This document shows, piece by piece, positions 1-7,895 of a stretch of 64,000 nt of DNA. This stretch comes from Falsihalocynthiibacter sp042445055. Its GTDB lineage: Bacteria > Pseudomonadota > Alphaproteobacteria > Rhodobacterales > Rhodobacteraceae. The notes below the pieces were generated by a model. That model saw only the letters and a list, made by a program, of their open reading frames with translations. It did no database searches and was not told the origin of the DNA. Made by a program: the position numbers and the translations under genes. The stretch covers positions 1,798,001-1,862,000 of the forward strand of contig NZ_CP170339.1 of assembly GCF_042445055.1 (NCBI RefSeq). The letters are read 5' to 3'. How positions within the stretch are numbered: the stretch's first letter is position 1; the number at the start of each line of letters is the position of its first letter.

Positions 1-93
1 GCTGGACCAAAGGACAGCGAGGCCAATCCAATACCACAAGTTTGAAAATGAACGCATATCGATGAGTTCGAAAATATTCTCGTAGAGATCCAA
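1..93 (-). CDS. Partial membrane protein, possibly the Rhodobacteraceae 'component of SufBCD complex' family
   Basis: The first 31 residues of a leftward gene are visible; the rest lies outside the window. The start appears to be TTG at 91-93, because AAGGA sits about seven bases upstream and no in-frame ATG precedes it. The peptide opens with an acidic stretch (LYENIFELIDM), then a Trp/aromatic-rich segment that begins a membrane helix. From memory this resembles the N-terminus of a conserved Rhodobacteraceae protein annotated as a component of the SufBCD complex, but the fragment is too short to be sure. It is divergent from hemB, so both promoters must lie in 94-228. Confidence 0.4.
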   Translation of the reverse strand, partial: MDLYENIFELIDMRSFSNLWYWIGLAVLWSS

Positions 94-228
94 ACAGTCA
101 TCCTTCGTCGTGTCTTGTTATGCAATAGGCACAAGCAAGGACAGTATATCGCTCCTGCGCTGATTCCTACCCTTGAGTGTGCCGAAAATCCGTGGCACCC
201 AAGAAGTTGGTCAAATGAGGATACCAAA

Positions 229-1230
229 ATGCCCGCACCTGTTGCTCCTTTTCCCGCTGCCCGTTTGCGTCGTCTGCGAAAATCTCCTGCGTTGCGGGCG
301 ATGGTTAGTGAAAACACACTGACGGCCGCGGATTTTATCTGGCCGGTTTTTGTTGTGGCCGGAGAGAACACGCGCCAGCCAATTCCAAGTATGCCAGGTG
401 TTGAGCGGCTCTCGGTTGATCTGATTGTTGAGGCTGCGCGCGAGGCCGCCGATCTGGGTATTCCGGCGATCTGTCTGTTCCCGTATACGGACGCTTCGCT
501 CAAGACCGAAGATTGTGCCGAGGCATGGAACCCTGACAACCTCACCAATCGGGCGATACGCGCGATCAAAGAAGCCGTGCCTGAGATTGCGGTGATGACG
601 GATATCGCGCTCGATCCGTATAACATCAACGGGCACGATGGATACGTTGAGAACGGCGAGATCGTGAATGATCGTACCGTCGAAGCATTGGTGAAAATGG
701 CATTGGCACAGGCCGTCGCAGGGGCGGACATCCTTGGTCCCTCGGATATGATGGACAATCGCATCGGCGCGATCCGCACCGCACTGGAAGATGCAGGACA
801 TCAGAACGTCACCATCCTGTCCTATGCCGCGAAGTATGCCAGCGCATTCTACGGCCCGTTCCGCGATGCCGTAGGCGCATCTGGTGCCCTGACCGGAGAC
901 AAGAAAACCTATCAAATGGACCCCGCCAATAGCGACGAAGCCATGCGCCTTGTTGCGCGCGACCTCGCCGAAGGGGCGGATATGGTTATGGTCAAACCGG
1001 GGATGGCGTATCTGGATATTTGTCATCGGGTAAAGTCCGAATTCGGCGTTCCGACGTTTGCCTATCAGGTGTCGGGCGAGTACGCGATGCAAATGGCGGC
1101 AGCGCAAAACGATTGGATCGACGGCGACAAGGTGATGCTCGAAAGCCTGATGGCGTTCAAACGGGCAGGGTGCGATGGCATCCTGACATACTTTGCCCCA
1201 CGTGCCGCGCGGTTGCTTGCTGAGGGATAA
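229..1230 (+). CDS. hemB: Delta-aminolevulinic acid dehydratase (porphobilinogen synthase)
   Basis: Condenses two 5-aminolevulinate molecules to porphobilinogen, the second common step of tetrapyrrole synthesis (heme, cobalamin, bacteriochlorophyll), in the cytosol. At 333 residues it has the usual family length. The two Schiff-base lysines are visible: one in YAAKYAS (about residue 202) and one in MVKPGMAY (about residue 256). The metal-site segment near residue 125 reads ALDPYNINGHDG and lacks the three cysteines of zinc-type enzymes, which points to the magnesium-dependent class common in alphaproteobacteria. The frame is open upstream to 115, but the ATG at 229 is preferred: it follows GAGG with good spacing and starts where the conserved protein begins. 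It appears to be transcribed alone. Confidence 0.96.
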   Translation: MPAPVAPFPAARLRRLRKSPALRAMVSENTLTAADFIWPVFVVAGENTRQPIPSMPGVERLSVDLIVEAAREAADLGIPAICLFPYTDASLKTEDCAEAWNPDNLTNRAIRAIKEAVPEIAVMTDIALDPYNINGHDGYVENGEIVNDRTVEALVKMALAQAVAGADILGPSDMMDNRIGAIRTALEDAGHQNVTILSYAAKYASAFYGPFRDAVGASGALTGDKKTYQMDPANSDEAMRLVARDLAEGADMVMVKPGMAYLDICHRVKSEFGVPTFAYQVSGEYAMQMAAAQNDWIDGDKVMLESLMAFKRAGCDGILTYFAPRAARLLAEG

Positions 1231-1261
1231 TACTGGGTTAACCTTAAGCGGAAATTCGCAT

Positions 1262-1290
1262 TTTACACAGCGCGGACCACTATATATAAT
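1262..1290 (+). promoter_or_regulatory. Sigma70-type promoter for the YSC84 lipoprotein gene
   Basis: A TTTACA -35 box at 1262-1267 and a perfect TATAAT -10 box at 1285-1290 are separated by 17 bases. Transcription would start near 1297 and leave a leader of about 98 nt before the ATG at 1395. The leader holds a six-pair hairpin (CCCCTA/TAGGGG, 1308-1323) without a U-tract. A second possible -35 (TTGACA) lies near 1358. Confidence 0.55.
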
Positions 1291-1394
1291 GACAATGCAC
1301 GGAATAACCCCTATAATTAGGGGCAAGATCGGCATGAACCGACAACTAAATGGTACGTTTTGACAATAAACGGCCAAATATTGAGGAATAGAGC

Positions 1395-1973
1395 ATGATT
1401 AAATCAACGCAAATCGAGCGTCTTTCGCGCCGTGGATTTTTGCTAACGGCGGGTGCTGCTGCGGCTACGACGGCTGCTTGTGGGAACGGCATTGGAAATG
1501 ATGGCGCTGCTGTGCTTGACGCGCAGGTGGATGCAACTTTGCGGCATATGTACTCGGCGTATCCGGGGACAGTTGATTTGTCTCAGAAATCTACGGGCAT
1601 GCTTGTTATGCCTGTTGTTACCAAGGCTGGTTTCGGCGTTGGTGGCTCCTTTGGGAAGGGTGCGCTTCGCATCAATGATGCGACCGTTGATTACTACTCC
1701 GCAACATCCGCAACCGTTGGCTTCCAAATCGGTGCCCAGCAAATGGCGCATGTGTTGTTCTTTATGACGGAGCAGGCACTCAATGAGTTCCGCCGTTCAA
1801 GCGGTTGGGCCGCTGGCGCGGACATCGAATACGCAGTTAACGATCGCGGCGGAAATCTCGCCGTTGGAACGACGACATCCCTTGCACCTGTTATCGCAGT
1901 GGTATTCGGCCAAGCGGGGCTGATGGCGGGCGCAAGTCTGGAAGGGGCGAAGTACTCACGGATCATCCCCTAG
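1395..1973 (+). CDS. YSC84/SYLF-domain lipoprotein
   Basis: A 192-residue exported protein. The N-terminus carries a twin-arginine-like SRRGFL (residues 11-16), an Ala-rich core and a lipobox ending at Cys29 (TAAC), so a lipid-anchored envelope protein is expected. The rest matches the YSC84/SYLF (lipid-binding, formerly DUF500) fold: STGMLVMP, a Gly-rich GFGVGGSFGKGAL segment, and a C-terminal half with FGQAGLMAGASLEG. Eukaryotic SYLF domains bind phosphoinositides; the bacterial role is not established. A strong promoter and structured leader precede it, and the convergent MFS gene follows after a hairpin. The domain call is firm, the function open. Confidence 0.8.
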   Translation: MIKSTQIERLSRRGFLLTAGAAAATTAACGNGIGNDGAAVLDAQVDATLRHMYSAYPGTVDLSQKSTGMLVMPVVTKAGFGVGGSFGKGALRINDATVDYYSATSATVGFQIGAQQMAHVLFFMTEQALNEFRRSSGWAAGADIEYAVNDRGGNLAVGTTTSLAPVIAVVFGQAGLMAGASLEGAKYSRIIP

Positions 1974-1995
1974 ACTACGCCGTATAAATGCAAAA

Positions 1996-2017
1996 GGGCC
2001 GCGTTGTTGCGCGGCCC
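1996..2017. terminator. Hairpin terminator between convergent genes
   Basis: An eight-pair perfect stem (GGGCCGCG at 1996-2003, CGCGGCCC at 2010-2017, loop TTGTTG) lies between the YSC84 and MFS genes. On the minus strand the stem is followed by CTTTTGCATTT, so it best serves the leftward MFS transcript; it may also stop rightward transcripts. Confidence 0.6.
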
Positions 2018-2072
2018 AAATGAATCTATCCCGCGCTGGTTTGCTCCATGCGCGGGATTTTTTGTGCGTGGG

Positions 2073-3272
2073 TTACTGTTTATCCATTCGCCGTGGTCCA
2101 AGGTAGACCATCAGCGAAATTGCGCAGACTGAACACGTGAATGCCCCGATGACAAGCGGCATCGGCGTTCCGTCAAAATTCTGGGTGATCGGCACGGCAA
2201 TAACAACACCAAGGACCGTAGAAATACCCGCCGTAATCGACGAAGCCATTCCCGCGATATGGCCCATAGGCTCAAGGGCGAGAGCGGTCAGGTTCCCCAT
2301 ACAGAAACCAACCAAGAGGAAGTTTGCGGTAACCAATAGCAGGTACATCCAGAACGGAAGCGGAGTAATCAGCCCCGTCACGAGGATAATTCCAACGATA
2401 ACAACATGGGCACTCAGCGCGCGTTTGATGAGCTTACGCATCCCCAACCGCACCACCAGTCGAGCGTTGATGACGTTTGAAGTCGCTGCAACAACGGCGA
2501 TACCGGCGAACCAATAAGGGAAGCTGCTGGCCATTCCGTATGTTTCGTCAAAGATCGGTTGTATTGAGGAGATCGTCGCGAAAAGGAACGTGATAACAGC
2601 CGTTTGCACAAGCATTGAAATCACCACGATACGGTTGCGGCTAAGCTCTAACAACGCAGAGAAATAGGATTTGATCGAGATCGGGCGCACATTATCCGGT
2701 GTGAGTGTCTCGGCTTGGCGAAAGAACAGCCACGATCCGGCCACCAGCGCAAATATAGCAAACATGGCAAAGATAGCGCGCCATCCGAAAACGAAAATAA
2801 CCGCTTGGCCAAGGAGTGGCGCAATCGCAGGTACAATCATGAAGATTGTCATCGCGATCGACATAACGCGCGCCATTTGCGGCCCTTCAAACAGGTCCCG
2901 CACCATCGCGAGCGCGGCAATACGCGGCCCCGATGCGCCGATGCCCTGAAGCAGACGCGCCGCAAGCAGGATTTCAAGCGAGGTGGATAAATACGCGATG
3001 ATCGCTCCAATCAGATAAATCCCCATCCCCAAGAGAATGACCGTCTTGCGACCGAAAGCATCGGCAAGCGCACCCGTAAAGAAGGTCCCGATCCCCATTC
3101 CGAATACGAATACCAGCACGACGAGCATAACGCGGTTTGGCGCCTCAGGTGAAAGCTCCGAGGTGATAGCAGGTATGCCCGGAAGCATCGCGTCAATCGA
3201 CAATGCGATCAATGCAAACATCATTGCGATCAGGGAGACGAATTCGGGGAGGGACAGTCTTTTCTGAGCCAT
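2073..3272 (-). CDS. MFS multidrug exporter, Bcr/CflA family
   Basis: A 399-residue inner-membrane major facilitator protein of the length and layout expected for 12 helices. The early SIDAMLPGIPAI segment and GTFFTGALADAFGRK (the conserved loop 2-3 motif with DxFGRK) are typical of the Bcr/CflA drug:H+ antiporters; LLQGIGASGPRIAALAMVRDLF is the matching helix 4-5 region. Such proteins export bicyclomycin, chloramphenicol, sulfonamides or small metabolites; the substrate cannot be read here. It lies 65 bases downstream of the DsbA-like gene on the same strand, with a strong hairpin between, so the two may be partly co-transcribed. Confidence 0.88.
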   Translation of the reverse strand: MAQKRLSLPEFVSLIAMMFALIALSIDAMLPGIPAITSELSPEAPNRVMLVVLVFVFGMGIGTFFTGALADAFGRKTVILLGMGIYLIGAIIAYLSTSLEILLAARLLQGIGASGPRIAALAMVRDLFEGPQMARVMSIAMTIFMIVPAIAPLLGQAVIFVFGWRAIFAMFAIFALVAGSWLFFRQAETLTPDNVRPISIKSYFSALLELSRNRIVVISMLVQTAVITFLFATISSIQPIFDETYGMASSFPYWFAGIAVVAATSNVINARLVVRLGMRKLIKRALSAHVVIVGIILVTGLITPLPFWMYLLLVTANFLLVGFCMGNLTALALEPMGHIAGMASSITAGISTVLGVVIAVPITQNFDGTPMPLVIGAFTCSVCAISLMVYLGPRRMDKQ

Positions 3273-3306
3273 GGAGGGACTTTCTAAGAGGGCATAGCGC
3301 CGTTAG

Positions 3307-3334
3307 CTTCTGCGCGCATTAGGGCGCGCAGAAG
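3307..3334. other. Intercistronic 11-bp hairpin
   Basis: A perfect stem (CTTCTGCGCGC at 3307-3317, GCGCGCAGAAG at 3324-3334, loop ATTAGG) sits four bases after the DsbA-like stop codon and before the MFS start. No U-tract follows on the minus strand, so it more likely protects the 3' end or attenuates than terminates fully. Confidence 0.5.
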
Positions 3335-3337
3335 GTC

Positions 3338-3994
3338 TTATGTATTGGACTCGTCCTGCTGGGCGATCTGTTCGTTGATTTCCTGAATTACTTTGGACCA
3401 AGTCTCGGGCGGCTGTGCGCCGGGCACAGCGTGTTGATTGGCGACGATGAAACAAGGAACACCCGACACACCCATTTCGCGGCTGTGTTTGTCGCGGTCT
3501 TGAATGTCTTTGACATCCTGATCCCCATCCAGAAGGCGGCGCACTACGGCTGCATCCATTCCAATGGAGTCCGCAATATCGGCAAGAACATCGGTGTCGC
3601 CGATATCGCGCCCTTGAACAAAGTACGCCTCAAAGAGCGCGTCCACAGCGCGGGACTGAAGCTTTTCAAGGCCTGCCCAATGTATAAGACGGTGCGCGTT
3701 TACAGTATTGGGTGTTTTCTCGATCGCCTCGAAATTAATCGAAAGGCCAGCAGCCTCGGCCGCCGCAACGACAGGGGCATAGGCCTTTACGGCGCCTTCT
3801 TTGCCGCCAAATTTTGTTTCGAGGTATTCACGGCGGTCCATCCCGTCGAGGGGCATATCGGGATTTAGCTGAAACGGGTGCCATTCGATTTGAAACGGAT
3901 GATCCGGATTCTGCGCGAGCGCGCGTTCAAGGTTGGCTTTGCCGATATAGCACCACGGGCAAATCGGATCGGAAATAATATCAAGACGGACCAT
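3338..3994 (-). CDS. DsbA-family oxidoreductase, FrnE-like
   Basis: A 218-residue thioredoxin-fold protein with the active-site motif CPWC at residues 12-15 (DPICPWCYIGK), an inserted helical domain, and a cis-proline loop in GVSGVPCFIV near the C-terminus. No signal peptide is visible, so it is probably cytosolic, like the FrnE/2-hydroxychromene-2-carboxylate isomerase branch rather than periplasmic DsbA. The family carries out dithiol-disulfide exchange; the partner is unknown. An extra Cys next to the cis-Pro is common in this branch. It is divergent from the cupin-HTH regulator at 4179, which could control it. Confidence 0.85.
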   Translation of the reverse strand: MVRLDIISDPICPWCYIGKANLERALAQNPDHPFQIEWHPFQLNPDMPLDGMDRREYLETKFGGKEGAVKAYAPVVAAAEAAGLSINFEAIEKTPNTVNAHRLIHWAGLEKLQSRAVDALFEAYFVQGRDIGDTDVLADIADSIGMDAAVVRRLLDGDQDVKDIQDRDKHSREMGVSGVPCFIVANQHAVPGAQPPETWSKVIQEINEQIAQQDESNT

Positions 3995-4178
3995 TGGGCC
4001 TCCTTGCAGATTTTATGGGGTTGCGTAGGGCAAGGAGATGAAACTTGTCCTGATGATTAACGGCAACCTATCAGAGCAAGGGGGGATGTAAACCTGAATG
4101 CACAGATTTGTGAGGTATCGGAATTCTAGCTTCTAGCGTGGCTTGCGCCGCTGGCTAAGGCTGGCGTATAGGAATTGC

Positions 4179-4799
4179 ATGGACGAAAAACACACGAGCA
4201 TTGTGCGCATAGCACGCGAGAACGGAACCGAAGGTCACGTAGAGCCGTTGAACCTTGGGGAGCGCGTGCGCGAATTGCGTAAATCGCGGAACTGGACGCT
4301 TGAGCAAGCTGCCAAGCAGGCGGGGCTTGCGCGTAGTACTTTGTCCAAGGTTGAAAACGGCCAGATGTCTCCGACGTATGAGGCGCTCAAGAAGCTGGCA
4401 GAGGGGCTGGAAATTTCTGTTCCTCAGCTCTTTACCGCGCCATCCAAGGTTCAGGTGAACGGGCGTATGTCGATCACCAAAGTCGGTGAGGGCGAAGCTC
4501 ATGCGACAACCACCTATGAGCACGAACTGTTGGGCAATGCCCTGACGAAAAAGCAGATGCTCCCGTATCGGGCAACCATTCGCGCACGAAGCATCGACGA
4601 ATTCGATGGTTGGGTACGCCATGACGGCGAAGAATTTCTCTATGTTCTGACGGGTGTTGTGAAGCTCTACACCGAGTTTTACGAGCCTGTTGAGTTGCGC
4701 CGCGGCGACAGCGCCTATTATGACGCGACTATGGGGCATAATGTGATTTCGACGTCGGCAGAGGATGCTTCGATCCTTTGGGTGACATCACTCACGTAA
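4179..4799 (+). CDS. XRE-family regulator with C-terminal cupin domain
   Basis: A 206-residue DNA-binding protein. Residues about 26-85 form the HTH_3/XRE domain (LGERVRELRKSRNWTLEQAAKQAGLARSTLS without its tail, ending in VENGQMSPTY); residues about 130-200 form a cupin sensor barrel with HDGEEFLYVLTG and RRGDSAYYD. This layout is shared with regulators of amino acid, polyamine and sulfur metabolism. The frame opens at 4143, but the ATG at 4179 begins the conserved region. The divergent DsbA-like gene is the nearest candidate target. No ligand can be inferred. Confidence 0.85.
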   Translation: MDEKHTSIVRIARENGTEGHVEPLNLGERVRELRKSRNWTLEQAAKQAGLARSTLSKVENGQMSPTYEALKKLAEGLEISVPQLFTAPSKVQVNGRMSITKVGEGEAHATTTYEHELLGNALTKKQMLPYRATIRARSIDEFDGWVRHDGEEFLYVLTGVVKLYTEFYEPVELRRGDSAYYDATMGHNVISTSAEDASILWVTSLT

Positions 4800-4829
4800 C
4801 TGCGTTCGGACCGTTTCAAAATTTCCTAG

Positions 4830-4862
4830 CACCGAAACGAAAACGAGCGGCCCAAGAGCCGC
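4830..4862 (-). terminator. Terminator for the SBP-entericidin transcript
   Basis: On the minus strand a GCGGC/GCCGC stem (4847-4862, six-base loop, extendable by further GC pairs) is followed by TCGTTTTCGTTTCG. It lies between the convergent cupin-HTH gene and the entericidin-like gene. Confidence 0.5.
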
Positions 4863-4891
4863 CCGCTGTTCGTATTGCCTGTCTTAGACGC

Positions 4892-5005
4892 CTACCAGTT
4901 GCTGACCGCACGCGCGCCGGACGAGATGTCCTGGCCTACGCCCTCGACCGTTGCACAGGCCGCAAGGGATGCGCAGGTTGCAATGATGAATAGAACGTTT
5001 CTCAT
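4892..5005 (-). CDS. Entericidin A/B-like small lipoprotein
   Basis: A 37-codon gene: MRNVLFII start, a short hydrophobic core, and a lipobox LAAC at residues 14-17, giving a mature lipopeptide of about 21 residues with VEGVGQDISSGARAV, the short amphipathic pattern typical of the EcnA/EcnB family. Entericidins are tiny cell-envelope lipoproteins; in enterobacteria EcnB is a stress-linked bacteriolytic peptide and EcnA its antagonist. The ATG (5003-5005) overlaps the TGA of the upstream peptide-binding protein (5002-5004), and GAGGAGG lies inside that gene's end, so translation is probably coupled. The pairing with an orphan solute-binding protein is unusual. Confidence 0.8.
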   Translation of the reverse strand: MRNVLFIIATCASLAACATVEGVGQDISSGARAVSNW

Positions 5006-6822
5006 TTTTCCTCCTCAGACCACCAAACATCTGGGTGATACATAATCCAATCGCCATATATTGGCACGTGCTCCGGATACTTGAGCGCGCTGTCGTGGGC
5101 AATACGGGCAATGTTGGAATACGCAAATGGGATCACATAGCGTCCTGAAATCAACACTCGATCAAGTGCGCGAACCGCGGCGACAAAATCATCCTGTGAT
5201 TTGGCGTTCAGCATCTCGTGGATCATGGCTTCGGCGGCGGGTTCGTTCATACCCATCCAGTTGCGCGATCCGGGTGTTTCGATACCCTCTTTGCCCCAAT
5301 ATAGGAGTTGCTCGTTACCGGGTGAGAGAGAAAGACCGCGTTTATAGTAAGCCATATCAAAGTCATAGACCTGCGTGCGCTCTTTGAATTGCGGCGCGTC
5401 GATGCGTGTCAAGGTTGCCTTGATCCCAAGCGGCACGAGGGACTCAACAAAGATATTACCCTTGCGGATGTTCTCTTCGGCGCCCGTCTGGACCAACAGT
5501 TCAAACTCAAACGGCTGGCCTTGGGCATTTTGCATTACGTTGTCTTCGATCTCCCATCCCGCTTCTTTGAACAACGCGAGCGCCTTGCGGGTGTTGCCGC
5601 GATTGGCGCGGGAACCATCGGAAACAGGGAGTGTGTACCCCTCAAGTGTACCGGGCTTAAGTGAGTCTTTGTATGGCTCTAGCAATTCGGCCACGCGGCC
5701 TGTTGCTGGACCTTCTTGCATACCAAGCGGTGAGTTCGAGTAATACGACGTAATGCGGGGCAGGGTGCCGCCGGTAATAGTGTCGTTGATCCCTTCAAAG
5801 TTATACAGGTGGATCAAAGCTTCGCGCACACGCCAATCTTCAAAGAGCGGATTGCGGGTGTTCATTACGAAGCCCTCGATACCCGTCGGACGCTGGTGTG
5901 CGATTTCGCTTTTGGTAACGCTGCCATTTTTGACCGCTTCAAAGTCGTATTGGGTTTCCCATTTGTTGGCATTTCCTTCGCGGAAACTGGTGAGCAGCCC
6001 CGCCTTGAAGGCCTCAAACATCACCGATCCATCCAGATAGAACTCCATGCGGATTTCATCCAGATTCGCCTTACCCTTCATAAAGGGCAAATCCTTTCCC
6101 CAGTAATCAGGGTTACGCACAAGGGTTACGAACTTGCCGGGTTCGAATTCGCCAATCTGATAGGGGGCGGTTGTGATCGGGATGATGTCAAAGCCGGACT
6201 GGTTGAATTCCTTGCCGTCCCACTGCGCTTTCTTGAGGATCGGGCGCATACCCATAATAAGCGCAAGCTCGCGGTCATCCGTGTTGAACGTCAAGCGGAC
6301 CTTGCGCTCGCCGGTTTGCTCAATCTTCTCGACCTTGGTCCAAGCGCCGAGATAGCGGGGATGGCCGATGGTGCCCAGCGTTTCATATGACCAGATCACA
6401 TCCTCGACGGTTACGGGGCTTCCGTCAGCGAATCGAGCCTCTGGGCGCAGGGTGAATTCCACCCAATCACGCTCGGGACTCGTCTCTACCGATTCGGCCA
6501 AGAGGCCATAAAGCGTGAATGGCTCGTCCCATGAGCGCCCCATCAGACTCTCATACCCATAAAACCTAAGCATCCACGGAACTTGGGATTTTTGCATGTG
6601 GGGGTTGAGCGAAGTGAAGCTTCCACCCTCTCCCAGAACGATCCGGCCACCTTTGGGCGCGTCAGCGTTCGCGTAGGGTAGAGACACAAAATCCTGTGGT
6701 AGCGCAGGTTCGCCATACATGGATATGCCGTGCTTGGGTTCGGCATGGGCGAATCCTGCGGACATCACCATGCTCATTGCGCCCAATGTCATCGACGCAA
6801 TACGGAAAAAATTTGGTTTCAT
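5002..6822 (-). CDS. Periplasmic peptide-binding protein, SBP family 5 (YejA-like)
   Basis: A 606-residue extracellular solute-binding protein with a signal peptide ending near residue 27 (AGFAHA). The mature N-terminus (GISMYGEPALPQDFVSLPYAN, followed by an APKGG motif) and the SBP_bac_5 features RPEARFADGSPVTVEDV and YYSNSPLG resemble YejA/microcin C and murein-peptide binding proteins, which pass oligopeptides to an ABC permease. No permease or ATPase gene is adjacent: downstream is only the entericidin-like gene and upstream a small-RNA locus. It is therefore an orphan binding protein that must share a transporter encoded elsewhere or act alone. Substrate unknown. Confidence 0.85.
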   Translation of the reverse strand: MKPNFFRIASMTLGAMSMVMSAGFAHAEPKHGISMYGEPALPQDFVSLPYANADAPKGGRIVLGEGGSFTSLNPHMQKSQVPWMLRFYGYESLMGRSWDEPFTLYGLLAESVETSPERDWVEFTLRPEARFADGSPVTVEDVIWSYETLGTIGHPRYLGAWTKVEKIEQTGERKVRLTFNTDDRELALIMGMRPILKKAQWDGKEFNQSGFDIIPITTAPYQIGEFEPGKFVTLVRNPDYWGKDLPFMKGKANLDEIRMEFYLDGSVMFEAFKAGLLTSFREGNANKWETQYDFEAVKNGSVTKSEIAHQRPTGIEGFVMNTRNPLFEDWRVREALIHLYNFEGINDTITGGTLPRITSYYSNSPLGMQEGPATGRVAELLEPYKDSLKPGTLEGYTLPVSDGSRANRGNTRKALALFKEAGWEIEDNVMQNAQGQPFEFELLVQTGAEENIRKGNIFVESLVPLGIKATLTRIDAPQFKERTQVYDFDMAYYKRGLSLSPGNEQLLYWGKEGIETPGSRNWMGMNEPAAEAMIHEMLNAKSQDDFVAAVRALDRVLISGRYVIPFAYSNIARIAHDSALKYPEHVPIYGDWIMYHPDVWWSEEEK

Positions 6823-6901
6823 TCTGGCAACAATCCCCTTCGGCCATTGGCTATTTGTACTGAACTCTACGCAGGCTTCTTAAGGTTTTCAAACTTTTAG
6901 C

Positions 6902-6930
6902 TTGGAAGGCGGCAAGGATTTGCGTATAAA
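6902..6930 (+). promoter_or_regulatory. Sigma70-type promoter of a candidate small RNA
   Basis: TTGGAA at 6902-6907 and TATAAA at 6925-6930 are separated by exactly 17 bases. Initiation would be near 6937. No reading frame lies between this promoter and the strong terminator at 6984-7012. Confidence 0.55.
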
Positions 6931-6936
6931 GAGGTT

Positions 6937-7012
6937 ACTGCTCGATAGGTTTCTTGCCTGTATGAAACCTGCCTCAATAACTTAACGCCAGCTTCGTGCT
7001 GGCGTTTTTTTT
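6937..7012 (+). ncRNA. Candidate small RNA (about 76 nt)
   Basis: This rightward transcript would start about seven bases after the TATAAA box and end in a textbook intrinsic terminator. Its body folds into a seven-pair stem AGGTTTC/GAAACCT (6947-6953 with 6964-6970) with a ten-base loop TTGCCTGTAT; GAGG (6931-6934) could pair with CCTC (6972-6975) if transcription starts slightly earlier. The locus lies in the gap between a leftward peptide-binding protein gene and rightward bdhA, and no gene upstream on this strand needs the terminator. It matches no RNA family I can name. Expression and targets are inference. Confidence 0.55.
6984..7012 (+). terminator. Strong intrinsic terminator
   Basis: AACGCCAGC (6984-6992) pairs with GCTGGCGTT (6998-7006) around a TTCGT loop, followed by an uninterrupted run of Ts to 7012. 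There is no protein gene upstream on this strand, so it most likely ends the small RNA above. Confidence 0.85.
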
Positions 7013-7120
7013 GTGCATATTTTCCGGTACCAATAGTCAGTTTGCTCAAACCCCAATTTTTCATAGTGCATTTCGCAGTTGCAGCATCTAGGGTTTTGAA
7101 AAAATGCACAAGGAGGCTTC

Positions 7121-7894
7121 ATGCAACTTTCGGGAAAAACAGCGGTTGTCACAGGTTCCAATTCGGGAATCGGTCTGGGGATTGCGGAATCACTCGCCGC
7201 AGCTGGGGCGGACATTGTCATCAATTCATTTACAGATCGAGCAGAAGATCATGCCCTTGCGCAGGAATTGGCCGACAAGCATGGCGTGGCTGTGCGTTAT
7301 ATCGCTGCTGATATGTCCACGGGCGAGGATTGCCGCCGCTTGATCGCTGATGCTGGGCGCTGCGATATTCTGGTGAATAACGCGGGAATTCAGCATGTTG
7401 AACCGATTGAGGAGTTCCCGACGGACAAATGGGACGCGATCATCGCGATCAATCTAAGCTCGGCCTTTCATACAACCGCCGCGGCACTTCCTATGATGCG
7501 GGCCGCTGGTTGGGGGCGGATCATCAACGTTGCCTCGGCCCATGGGCTGCGGGCTTCGCCATATAAGTCAGCTTATGTCGCAGCGAAACATGGGGTGGTC
7601 GGGCTCACAAAAACGACCGGCCTTGAGACTGCACGCGAGCCGATCACCTGTAACGCGATTTGCCCCGGTTATGTTTTGACGCCGATCATCGAGGCGCAAA
7701 TTCCGGATCAAATGGCGACGCATAACATGGACCGCGAAACCGTTCTCAGCGAGATTATGCTTTCACGTCAACCAAGCCGCGAATTCGCCACGACCGATCA
7801 GTTGGGCGCAACAGCCGTTTTCCTGTGCTCGGACGCCGCAAGCCAGATGACGGGTACAACGCTTAGCGTCGATGGTGGCTGGACCGCCATGTAA
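7121..7894 (+). CDS. bdhA: D-3-hydroxybutyrate dehydrogenase
   Basis: A 257-residue short-chain dehydrogenase that interconverts D-3-hydroxybutyrate and acetoacetate with NAD+, linking polyhydroxybutyrate breakdown to central metabolism in the cytosol. It shows the Rossmann motif TGSNSGIG (residues 11-18), NNAG, the catalytic Ser-Tyr-Lys (NVASAHG, then SAYVAAKHG) and the C-terminal DGGWTAM typical of hydroxybutyrate dehydrogenases; HGLRASPYKSAY and NAICPGYVLTPI are diagnostic. AAGGAGG stands just before the ATG. It ends one base before the convergent DUF502 gene. Confidence 0.92.
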   Translation: MQLSGKTAVVTGSNSGIGLGIAESLAAAGADIVINSFTDRAEDHALAQELADKHGVAVRYIAADMSTGEDCRRLIADAGRCDILVNNAGIQHVEPIEEFPTDKWDAIIAINLSSAFHTTAAALPMMRAAGWGRIINVASAHGLRASPYKSAYVAAKHGVVGLTKTTGLETAREPITCNAICPGYVLTPIIEAQIPDQMATHNMDRETVLSEIMLSRQPSREFATTDQLGATAVFLCSDAASQMTGTTLSVDGGWTAM

Positions 7895-7895
7895 T

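Noticed and set aside
211..1377. A 388-codon frame on the minus strand across hemB.
   Set aside because: It is antisense to a well-supported hemB with both Schiff-base lysines, has atypical composition (many His, Cys, Arg) and no family resemblance; a shadow frame.
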